Assembly (NCBI RefSeq): GCF_021130785.1
Contig: NC_060211.1
Coordinates: 26,211,001-26,275,000 of the forward strand
Length of the DNA stretch: 64,000 nt
DNA from: Homalodisca vitripennis
Lineage: Eukaryota; Arthropoda; Insecta; Hemiptera; Cicadellidae
Direction of reading: 5' to 3'
The translations under genes were made by a program, and so were the position numbers. Below the pieces are notes generated by a model, which did not search any database, was not told the DNA's origin, and saw only the letters and a program-made list of their open reading frames with translations. Positions 1 to 10,063 of the stretch are shown in pieces. Every line of letters begins with the position of its first letter. The first letter of the stretch is position 1.

Positions 1-1569
1 ATTTCTATTCCCAGGTAAACAAAAATTTTGGTCATGCTGCTATCGTTCTTTAATTAACTGTTGTAACTGAAGTTAAATTTATATACCGTTAGATACTTGT
101 GAAAAATATATGTATACGTTATGAAAAAAATAACATTATAAATAAACCTTCAATATTTTTGAAATAATATTTTTTTAATCGTTATTATTAAGTAAATTAA
201 GGTATATCATACAAAGGTGGATTCAAGAAATATGCGGTGAATATTTAAAATAAATTAATTAAGTGCTTTTTGAACGAAGTTTACCAAAAGTTTAAATTTT
301 TTAATTTTCTGGTAACAAAGCCAAAGATCATAATATTGCCCATTGTGCTCTGCTTATTCGTCCATGAATTTCAACTTCCTTTTCTTAGGCCTAGCTGCTA
401 CTCAAGCCCTTATGGTCACCTTCTCAGCTTTTCCATTGGCTTTTATTTGCCGCATTTGATCTAATACTCTTAGTCCAAGTACACAGTTTGTACCAGCCTC
501 CTGCAACACCTTTACCCTAATTAAATAACCAGAGTTTTGAGTTACTAATAGAATCCCAAAGTTCTATTTTGAGTATTTCAAATGTAACAAAAGCTCGTTT
601 TGGTATTCTAGACCATAGAACATTACTGAAAGAATCATTTTGACTTTGAGTCTTTCTATGCAGGCATTCCTGGAGTACTCTTGTTTAAAAAAGATCTGTA
701 GACGGGCTGGATTTTATTCATAAATGCTAAAGGAAGTAAAGAACAGTATATTAGACACAAAATATGGAGCAAGAAATTTACATTCCATAAGTTATATTAT
801 TATAAAAATAAAAAATCTAAAAATCAACAATTTGCCGTAAGACGCTGAAAAACATATTTCAGTGGATTAGTAAATTAAAATATATAAGTATAGTATACCC
901 AACTTATCGCAAATTAAAAAATTGCAAGAAATAAAAAAAATAAAAAATATATTTTTTTATTTACGTCAGACTTCCCTAATTCATTGAGTAGTTTTCAACG
1001 ATCAATGAGAGGGTTTATATCAACAATTTCAATGTTTGCAAACGAATCAAATTCATTGTTACACGTTACAATACAAAATATTAAACAATTCGTATAATAT
1101 GTATAATTAAAATAATTACCAACTAGGTACTCGTGCGCTAACCATTTATAAATGTTTAATTGCTCGGACACAGGCGGACAGCACAGCGTCGCATCGTGTA
1201 ACCATGATTGAATCAGCGTGATACAAGGCTTACTACCACTCATTAACATTGACACACTCCCCAGACAGTTAGCGTAATTGCCTCATTATTCAGGGCCTAA
1301 TTGTAAATTTATTCACGATTATCTCTCTTCTGATGGAATATCTAGTGGTTACTGTTTTGTGATAAGCTTGATATATGAATTCATCCAAACCTCTAAATGA
1401 ACCGAGTTGTCTGGATTTTTTGTTTTATACAACATCATATATTTATCTTCTCTCTCAATGACCATATCAAACGAGGACTATTTATTGAAGGTGCATTTCC
1501 TATTTCTCCCCTCCCCCCCCCACAAAAAAAATGTTTTAAAATTAAGTTACTTTGCAATTCGAATTGAGG
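1..1569. other. AT-rich non-coding stretch
   Basis: No convincing gene is seen. The sequence is AT-rich with frequent stops in all frames. Short open frames here have no recognisable protein pattern. A short coding-like patch on the minus strand (360-518) is listed separately. A C-run followed by an A-run lies near 1506-1530. Confidence 0.6.
360..518 (-). pseudogene. Possible unidentified coding relic
   Basis: On the minus strand a frame stays open for about 38 codons, from 518 down to a TGA at 402-404. It continues in the same frame with K/R-rich sequence to a TAA near 360. Amino-acid use (mixed A, V, E, K, R, Q, G) looks more like protein than the AT-driven F/I/N/Y/K composition of random open frames nearby. 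I do not recognise the family. It may be a transposon fragment or chance. Confidence 0.2.
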
Positions 1570-2090
1570 TGGCTCCGGAATAGTATTGGGTTCCAAGGCT
1601 GTTGATGTACGAAGCCAATTATACGTACTTATTACTTCTAATTATTATATACTTCTGTTCTCAGTTCCATTCTGCCGCACGACGGCTCATGCTTCCTCGC
1701 CACTCTACCGGGTGATGAGGTCGTACAATTTCATACAGAGCTTAGGGTCTGATGCAGACAGAAATTTTTTTTTGACTCACAAAATGTATTTAGAATTAAA
1801 TGCCTCAGAAGTTTAAATTAACTAATCAGCTGTGTATAATGTAATTAATTTTTATTGTACCTATGCTTGTAACTTTTTGATATTCCATCCAATTAATTGT
1901 TTGTTCCTATTTATTTGATGTCCATATATTTATTACTCATTTTTTGTTGTTATCATTGATAGATTTATTATTATTGTTATGGATTGTTATATATTTATTT
2001 ATTCTCATTCGTTAACTTATAAGTTAAAAGTTATAGATTATATAAGTTACAGGCAGTAGCCTGTAAGTAAAAATTTTTTTTATGTTATCA
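1570..2090 (+). mobile_element. 5'-truncated LINE tail (C-terminus plus 3' UTR)
   Basis: The segment joins a C-terminal reverse-transcriptase-element motif (1586-1816) to a T/A-rich untranslated tail. Near 2050-2075 the tail has a short inverted motif, AGGCAGTAGCCT, followed by an A/T run. LINE 3' ends in insects often have this layout. The rest of the element is absent, as expected from incomplete reverse transcription. The 3' boundary is approximate and no target-site duplication was resolved. Confidence 0.4.
1586..1816 (+). pseudogene. LINE ORF2 C-terminal fragment
   Basis: The open frame has a block with a CRTTAHASSPLYRVMRSYN signature, then a short region rich in D and F. This matches the shape of the last 50 or so residues of Jockey/CR1-like ORF2 proteins, in which a VPxxRT..SP..R....YN motif precedes a phenylalanine-rich end. 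After a run of nine T near 1765 the LINE-like reading continues better in another frame, so a one-base slip in the homopolymer is likely. No RT or endonuclease domain is present. It is a dead 3' fragment. The LINE assignment is by pattern recognition and the clade is uncertain. Confidence 0.45.
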
Positions 2091-2357
2091 CGTAATTTAA
2101 AACTATATATAAAGTGAAGTGAGTGAAGAACATTCCCACAGTTAATTGTTTATATGTAATAACTGCTTTATTGTAAATGGTTAATACTGTTATAAAGCAT
2201 GCAAATAAAATAAAATAAAATTAAGAAAATTACAGTAGAACCTCTATAATCCGGCACTGCGCCAGTTCGGACTTCAGTAGTCCGGCATATTTTGACGGGC
2301 GTGGAGTGGGGATTCAAGTTCAGAACCACGTTACTGAAAGCGAACAGGTTATGACAG

Positions 2358-2379
2358 AGAAGAAGAAGAAGAAGAAGAG
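2358..2379 (+). repeat. (GAA)n microsatellite
   Basis: Short GAA/AGA trinucleotide run within the pogo-like relic. Confidence 0.85.
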
Positions 2380-2432
2380 GGTGACAGGAGAGATTAAGCG
2401 TCCAGCAGACACACAATCAGCAGCAATGCTGC

Positions 2433-2609
2433 GATGAATGCCTTTGCATCTTTGTGGAGTGGTCAGAAGAAAATGGCGTGTCTGCTAGTGATATTTTTGT
2501 TTTAAAGAGGCTTCAAAAGGAAGTATTAAAAGTGTCTTTTCAAGCCAAGAAACAAAATAAAATCGAAAGTTTTCTTCTAATTCAATGTAGTAAACCTACA
2601 GCACAGTAA
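2433..2609 (+). pseudogene. Tigger/jerky-type transposase C-terminal remnant
   Basis: The frame is open for about 58 codons before TAA at 2607-2609 and extends upstream through Q-rich codons without a start. It contains FVEWSEENGVSASDIFVLKR, followed by a K/Q-rich tail ending in an ESFL motif. Jerky/Tigger transposases end with a similar W/E-rich helix, an LLLKR-type helix and a short tail of the KI.DFF kind. The DDE catalytic core is missing. Its place between pogo-like terminal sequence and AT-rich DNA supports the assignment. Confidence is moderate because the fragment is short. Confidence 0.4.
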
Positions 2610-2880
2610 GGTAAGGTTATGTTTAATTCTAGTGTGGTACAGCACTGATAAAAACCAATTATTACATGCGTAAGAAGAATGTTTAAAGCAAATGTTTCAA
2701 TGCCTTCCACTTATATTTAATACACGAGTACTGTATAAGTAATTGTGAACAGTGCTTGGTGCAATGAAACACACATTTTGTACATTTTAATCAATTTTAT
2801 TGATACCCTTCCAATAACCCGGCGTTTTTGGGCGTTGAGACTCGTATGGGTTTTCGAGTAACAGGAAAGATGTAGGGAGC

Positions 2881-4007
2881 TTATGCTAACACATTGGCTA
2901 GCTTTCTATCTTACTATACAATGATTTTTGGTTAAAGAAATAAAGAACGTTCATGATTACTTAATACATCAATTCCAATTAAAAATTCTTTTTTGACCTT
3001 GAGCAAAATCATGATATAATTACAGATTATTACAGTTACTAAAAATCAGTATACGTTTGAAACCCCATTTGAGATCCTACTTGGACGAGAAGGCTTTTTA
3101 TCGTCTTCAGGAGGTCCTTGGTGAGCGTATGTGAAACATTTTGTATATAGTTTTGTATTATTACAACATGTACGCACTCCATACTGACAAACTGTAAAAG
3201 AAAATGTGTGTTTACTTCCAAATATTTCATTTGTATGTACCTTGACTTGTGCTTAAACCTGTACAGTTAATTTGTAATAATAAATTAGTATTTAGTACAT
3301 ATAAATATTTATACAATTTGTAATTCATACAAGTACTTATTGACACGTTACATTAAGATCAAAATTACACGAGTAGTTTGTATAGAGCACTTTCTGTAAT
3401 TTATTTACGTTTACAATTCCCTCCCTCCCCCAATTAGATTTATTTACCAGTTAATTAGCTTCAGTTTGCAAGAGTAGACGCGAATGTTTACTCAGATCCT
3501 CGACGGAGGCTCGGGTATGATGTGGCGTAATTGACAGCTTGACACGCTGTCCCAAGGGTAAAAAGACTGCATCCCTCCGATATGACGTCGAAAATCAGGG
3601 TTCCTCCTCTGTGGGTAACAGAACAGCGCGACTGCTAATGGGTTTTTCATATGATTGGGTTTGCTTCTATTTGTAGTTCAATTATAACAATATATACTAA
3701 ATAAGAAACATAAGTCTCTAATTTGTTTTTGTTATGATGAGTATCAGTTCATACCAGAATGATAAACTGTATTCAAAAATTACTAAAATGTTTAAAGAGC
3801 GGACAAGTGCTTGTTCATATAGTTTCACTGTCAGTATGTCGTGACCTGTGTGACAATTCTTCATGGAAAATACACTCGAGACATCGGCTATGTAGAGTTA
3901 ACATTAAGAAAAACGCCCCATAGTACGTAATAAAATTATATTAGTTACAGTCAATTCGGTGAGGAATACCGTTACGTCCTGTTGGGTATTCAATATTTCA
4001 TTATATC
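2881..4007. other. AT-rich non-coding stretch with a GC-richer patch
   Basis: No gene is seen. Bases 3470-3650 are clearly richer in G+C than their flanks but carry no long open frame. They could be an old transposon piece or a regulatory island. Confidence 0.5.
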
Positions 4008-4735
4008 GGTTTATTCAATCGTAACATTATACAATGCTAAATTAAACTAACTATATTTCCCTATATAACTTAACCAAGTTCATCATCGAAAGCCTTATTT
4101 GGGAGACAAGAACCCGGAGGTGAAAAATTGAATTGGAAAAACATCAGAATTCTATACAGTCTCTCATAGAGTTCTTCAATACTCTGTTGTACGGATTTAT
4201 TCAATCATAACATTATACGATGCTAAACTTCACAAACTATTTCCCGAAGTAACTTAACCAGGTTCAGAGTTGAAAGCTTTATTGGGGAAACAAGAACCCC
4301 TTAGGTTAAAAATGGAATTGGAAAAACATCCAGAATTCTTTACAGCCTCTCATAGAGTTTTTCGATGCTCGTTTGCACGAATTTATTCAATCATAACATT
4401 ATACAATGCTAAACTGCAAAAACTATTTCCCTAAGTAACTTAACCAGGTTCAGAGTTGAAAGCTTTATTTGGGAAACAAGAACCCCTTAGGTTAAACATG
4501 GGATTGGAAAAATATCCAGAATTCTTTACCTTCTCCCATTGAGGTCTTCGATATTCCATTATAACAATTTATTCTATCATAACATTATACAATGCTAAAC
4601 TACACAAAATATATGTCCCTACGTAACTCATCCAGGTTCATCATCGAAAGCCTTACTTAGTAGACAAGAACCCTTGAGGTGAAGAATGGAATTAGAAAAA
4701 TATCCGGGATTCTTTACATTCCATTGAACAAGGTA
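4008..4735 (+). repeat. Tandem repeat, about 186 bp x 4
   Basis: Four diverged copies start at about 4010, 4197, 4382 and 4568 with TTTATTCAATC or a close variant. Each holds CATAACATTATACAATGCTA early, a GAAAGC(C)TTA(T)TT motif mid-unit and a GGAATTGGAAAAACAT-type motif later. Copies differ by many substitutions, so this is an old array. No coding potential. Confidence 0.85.
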
Positions 4736-6141
4736 GCATTGAAAGGGATTCATTAAAAATTACTTAAAATGGCTTAAAGCTGCCCTTACGGAACGACAAC
4801 AGTTATCAGGCAAAATCTCGCATACACAATTTTCTAATTCCACCTTTATTGTACTTGCACTAATTTAAATTTACTTGAAACATCTATATTATCAGGAACC
4901 CACACTTGATCTAACAGATTTCACCTTACGTCACGTCTCAGTATACCAAGTTTCAGAAACGTGTCTATTGAAACTAGCTCTGGGATGTTGCAGAATCACT
5001 AAGAAAGATAATACTTTATAATACCTGCAATCATTATCCAAGGAAACTGTTGGGATTTTTATCTTATGAAGATTTTAGACTGAAGCCCAGAAACCATCAG
5101 ATAAGAATGTTATACGATAACGACTTAGCTAATAAACATGTACAAGATCTTTTCTTACTGTATTTACATTTTCGGAGAGTATGAACTTGGGTATCTCACC
5201 ATAATTCTATCAAAATAGTGATACAAAACGTTGTACGTGTAAATGTAAACACAACTGTTTTGCTTTACGCGGTTGGTCGCATAATTTTACCGCAGGGATT
5301 AACTGACCTGAACTGCTGTGTGGTGAGTCACTAGTAGAGATATTTCAATAAACATTAGCTTTGATGTCACGTTTCGAAATATTATGTTACTTTATTAGTA
5401 ACAAAACAATCATCAACGTTATCAAGTAAACAGTAAACCGTATATCACCTAACTCCGTACTGGCTCTTAATGTACCGACTTTAGTCTATATATATAATTG
5501 TCTGACAATTTTATTTTTATAACCTCTATTTATTGTGTTTTATCCTCGCCTTTAAATGTATCAAGCTAGGAAAAATATAATCTGAGAATAATTTGTGCTT
5601 AAAATTATCGTGGTTGATAAACAATTACGTCATTAGAAAAGATTCGTTTATATATTTCTACAGAATCTTGCAAATATAATCTCGGCTCTTAGACAAAATT
5701 ATGAGGGAGCTTGTCAAATGCCTTCTAAATCGATACTTATTATGGCATCTTGCCTTAAAACTTCAATCATGCCACCAACTCGTGTTAGTATCAGATTTCT
5801 TTAGATAATCTCACAGTATGTTCTCTTATGAAGGTGAGAATATATACGTTACTGATATCTCACGTTTTTTATAAGCATTAACATATTATCTACTGAAGCT
5901 AGCAGATTTACTTTGGACTTACCGTTGTGTTATCATAACTGCCCTCTACACGAATATTTTATTAATTCATATGGGGCAAACGTGATCTTGGTCAAGATTG
6001 ATATCCTTAGTGAACTAAACATCATCGATTAGGATTAATAAAAGGTAAAATATCATCCATGAAAGATTTTCCAATATATCTGAACTTGTGATCTTCCAAC
6101 TATCATCTAATCATCGATAATAACGCGATATTAAGATATAC
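4736..6141. other. AT-rich non-coding stretch
   Basis: No gene, RNA or repeat is recognised. Stops are frequent in all frames. Confidence 0.55.
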
Positions 6142-6176
6142 TTACAAGAGAGGTAAAAGACTTACCTCTCTTGTAA
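6142..6176 (+). other. Perfect 15-bp hairpin
   Basis: Left arm TTACAAGAGAGGTAA (6142-6156) and right arm TTACCTCTCTTGTAA (6162-6176) are exact reverse complements separated by the five bases AAGAC. The pairing is directly readable. The arms are too short for a typical miRNA precursor. No flanking TIR element was seen. Confidence 0.9.
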
Positions 6177-6199
6177 CATAACTGCCTTGAAGATTTTAA

Positions 6200-6680
6200 A
6201 TCGTGATTCTGAAAAATAGATGCCAGGTTTGAACTAACCCCGGGAGGGTTCACTTCTGCCTGGCCTATACCTTCCAGTTGTGATAAAGTGCGTTGTACAC
6301 TGGGTACAGCAAAAAGAGAAGTGTCGCTTTAATCTGGGCATCCCCAAGGATTTTCAGGAGTGGAATATTACTAACCGTAAACGTTGGGGAGATATTGGGG
6401 AAAAGGGTGGATGCACACCTCTATTCTACTCCATAGGATGAGGGTTGTAATCTCTAGACCTCTCTCATTGTTAAAAGCTGGTGCTATTCTAAAAATGAGG
6501 GAGTGCCTTACCCGATTTGATTAGAGGAGGCAGGAACTGAGATAGCATTGCTTTATTCCAAGATGACTGAATATATAGCCCTTTGTCCCTACTCATGGAA
6601 TCTTGATATGAGGTAGTCCGTACCACCGACTTTATCCATCCTGGAAATTTACTCCGGAAGCAGGTGCAAAGGTCTTTTTA
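6200..6680. other. GC-richer non-coding patch
   Basis: This segment has noticeably higher G+C than its surroundings and several moderately open frames on both strands, each broken by stops. It looks like decayed coding or transposon DNA, but I recognise no family. Left unassigned. Confidence 0.35.
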
Positions 6681-7819
6681 GACCTAAATGCAATAAAAGA
6701 TTAACTAAGCAAATAAACCAAAACTTTTACCTGCATCTAAGAATATATTTGAAAAAGATAAAGGGGAAAGTGTTGTATTACTATTAATATAGTATTTCTT
6801 TTTAGTAAAACTTGTTAAAACAGATGTTTTTTACCTTGACATTTTCGTTGTATTTAAGCCATTCAACAAAGTCAGTAAAAATAATGTTTCTATGTATCTC
6901 GTTAATAAAAAAAAAAACGTAACACGCAGGTTCTTGGGTCAGCGATGTACCAGACGTAATGCAGACACAATTGGATATTTATATCATGAACTGAAACCGG
7001 GTTAGAGATTGTTATAAATCAGGCTGTAAGGGATATGTCTTTAGTGGTCTGGAATTACAGTGCTAATTTTGGTAGGTGTGTCTTAAAATACAAACACTGT
7101 AATTAAAAAAAGAAATATGATTACTACAAGTTCCATGGAAATCGCACGATAACGAGAAACCCGTTCTAACGCAGACAATCCGGATAAGTGTTGGATCTAA
7201 AAATGTCTCCTTCGTCCTGTGAAGAGCATTTTGTTAAATCTTATTTTTTTTTGAAACAAGACGTTTTGAAGAATCTAGATGGAATCTACATTCTGGCCAC
7301 GGAATCTAAGACCAGTACAGTTCATGCTTGCAGGTTGGTAGTGACAGAACACTCTGCTTGCAGTTCAAAACCGACGATTGAATTCTGAAGTGCTCTAACT
7401 CTCCTCTTCGACTTCTTTGTAAACTACTTCACAGTGAAAAATAAAGTTGTTCCAAGAAATTTACTTCCAATACTATTTCTAGCCTTTGCCAAAGCTCAAA
7501 AAATGATTGTAAACACACAACACAAATTTTATAGTTTAGGGTTCTGCAACCAATTTGTAATTCATAAGCACAAAATCTGGTTCTTCATTGAAATCAATAG
7601 AAGAATGTTTCTTAAGGAAGGAGTCGATCCACAGCCACGATAATTTTGATATAGGTGAAAATGCGAAGGGGTTAATAAAATTACATAAATAACGTGTTAC
7701 TATGATTGTATTTTTCGTAGCTTCATGCTCTTAAAACCGATCACCAGACACTTAGATAGTTTCATCACCGTCAGCCAACAAGACAAAGTGGCTGAAAAAA
7801 TACCGACAGAGACATTATT
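6681..7819. other. AT-rich non-coding stretch
   Basis: No supported feature. Two open frames of 66-69 codons near 7.2-7.6 kb show no domain-like pattern. Confidence 0.5.
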
Positions 7820-10063
7820 CAAGTTAACGTTGTAGTTACGTCAGTCATAGAAACAAGCAATGATTAATGTAATTTCACCTTATTAAAAAACAACATTACC
7901 GAAAGCGAATGGAAGTTGCTTGATTGGTTAAACTTTTATGGAGCATTGCTTGTTTCTATTCCGGACGTCACCGTTTCTATCACCGAGCACTGATCACAAC
8001 ATGACATAGACATAACTCAAGGTTAACGCTGTAGTTACGTCCGGAATAGACACAAGCAATGCTCCATAAAAGTTTAACCAATCAAGCATCAATCATTACC
8101 GAAAAGCGGATGGAAGCAATCACTGGTCACCGAGCACTGATCACAACACGACATAGACATAACTCAAGGTTAACGCTGTAGTTACGTCCGGAATGAAACA
8201 AGCAATGCTCCTTTGTAAAAGTTTCACCCTATTAAAGATCATCATTATCAAAAGCGAATGGAAGCAATCACTGGCCACCGAGTGCTGATCACAACACGAC
8301 ATAATAACTCAAGGTTAATGCTGTAGTTACGTCAGTCATAGAAACAAGTTGTGATTAATGTAACTTCACCCTATCAAAGATCAACATTACCAAAAGCGAA
8401 TGGAAGCAATCACTGGTCACCGAGCACTGATCACAACATGACATAGACATAACTCAAGGTTAACGCTGTAGTTACGTCCGGAATAGACACAAGCAATGCT
8501 CAATGTAAGTTCATTCTATTAAAGATCAACATTACCGAAATCGAATGGAAGCAATCACTGGTCACCGAGCACTGATCACACAACACGACATAGACATAAC
8601 TCAAGGTTAACGCTGTAGTTACGTCCGGAATAGACACAAGCAATGCTCCATGTAAGTTCACTCTATTAAAGATAAACAATAGCGAAAGCAAATGGAATCA
8701 ATCACTAGTCACCAAGCGTTGATCACAACACGACATAGACATAACTCAAGGTTAATTCTGTAGTTACGTCAATAATGAAACAAGAAATGCTCTTTGTAGT
8801 TCACCCTATCAAAGATCAACATTATCAAAAGCGAATGGAAGCAATCACTGGTCACCGAGCACTGATCACAACACGACATAGACATAACTCAAGGTTAATT
8901 CTGTAGTTACGTCAATAATGAAACAAGAAATGCTCTTTGTAGTTCACCCTATCAAAGATCAACAATATCAAAAGCGAATGGAAGCAATCACTGGTGACCG
9001 AGCACTGATCACAACACGACATAGACATAACTCAAGGTTAACGTTGTAGTTACGTCAGTAAAAGAATCAAGCAATGATTAATGTAACTTCACCCTATTAA
9101 AGATCAACATTACCGAAAGCGAATGGAGGCAATCACTGGTCACCGAGCACTGATCACAACACGACATAGACATAACTCAAGGTTAATACTGTAGTTACGT
9201 CAGTAATGAAACAAGAAATGCTCTTTGTAGTTCACCCTATCAAAGATAAACAATAGCGAAAGCGAATGGAATCAATCACTGGTCACCAAGCGTTGATCAC
9301 AACACGACATAGACATAACTCAAGGTTAATTCTGTAGTTACATCAATAATGAAACAAGAAATGCTCTTTGTAGTTCACCCTATCAAAGATCAACAATATC
9401 AAAAGCGAATGGAGGCAATCACTGGTGACCGAGCACTGATCACAACACGACATATACATAACTCAAGGTTAACGCTGTCGTTACGTCCGGAATAGAAACA
9501 AGCAATGCTTCATGTAAGTTCACCCTATGAAAGATCAACATTACCGTAAGCGAATGGAAGCAATCACTGGTCACCGAGCGCTGATCACAACACGACATAG
9601 ACATAACTCAAGGTTAACGCTGTAGTTACGTCCGGAATAGAAACAAGCTATGCTTCATGTAAGTTTACCTATTAAAGATCAACAATAGCGAAAGCGAATG
9701 GAATCAATCACTGGTCACCGTACTGATCACAACACGACATAGACATAACTCAAGGTTAATTCTGTAGTTACGTCAATAATGAAACAAGAAATGCTCTTTG
9801 TAGTTCGCCCTATCAAAGATAAACAATATCAAAAGCGAATGGAAGCAATCACTGGTCACCGAGCACTGATCACAAGCACGACATAGACATAACTCAAGGT
9901 TAACGCTGTAGTTACGTCAGTAATAGAAACAAGCAATGCTCTTTGCAGTTCACCCTATCAAATATCAACATTACCAAAAGCGAATGGAAGCAATCACTGG
10001 TCACCGAGCACTGATCACAACACGACATAGACATAACTCAAGGTTAACGCTGTAGTTACGTCT
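7820..10063 (+). repeat. Satellite array, about 145-bp unit
   Basis: Roughly 15 copies share CAATCACTGGTCACCGAGCA, ACATAACTCAAGGTTAA and a GTAGTTACGTC core, with measured spacings of 148, 142 and 145 bp between successive copies. Two subtypes are visible after the GTTACGTC core: one continues with CGGAATAGA(A/C)ACAAGCAATG, the other with AATAATGAAACAAGAAATG. The array ends sharply at 10063 inside the GTTACGTC motif. The first copy (7820-7930) is diverged and is followed by an inverted piece of the unit. Confidence 0.92.
7917..8088. repeat. 52-bp inverted repeat at the satellite edge
   Basis: Arms 7917-7968 and 8037-8088 are reverse complements over 52 bases with one mismatch, separated by 68 bases of normal satellite unit. 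The left arm is therefore a segment of the 145-bp unit, plus a short extension ending in CAATCAAGCA, in reverse orientation. The extension (AAAAGTTTAACCAATC in the right arm) is absent from most other copies. Confidence 0.9.

Larger units (their letters stand above)
2232..2880 (+). mobile_element. pogo/Tigger-like DNA transposon relic
   Basis: The left edge reads CAGTAGAACCTCTATAATCC and is followed by GGCA. This closely resembles the terminal inverted repeats of pogo/Tigger (Tc1-mariner superfamily) elements. A second TCCGGCA lies near 2281. Inside is a short coding remnant (2433-2609) that resembles the end of a jerky/Tigger transposase. A matching right terminus is not clear. Sequence near 2815-2830 contains an AACCCGGCGTTTTTGGGCG motif that may be a decayed partner. 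The right boundary is therefore approximate. Confidence 0.45.
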
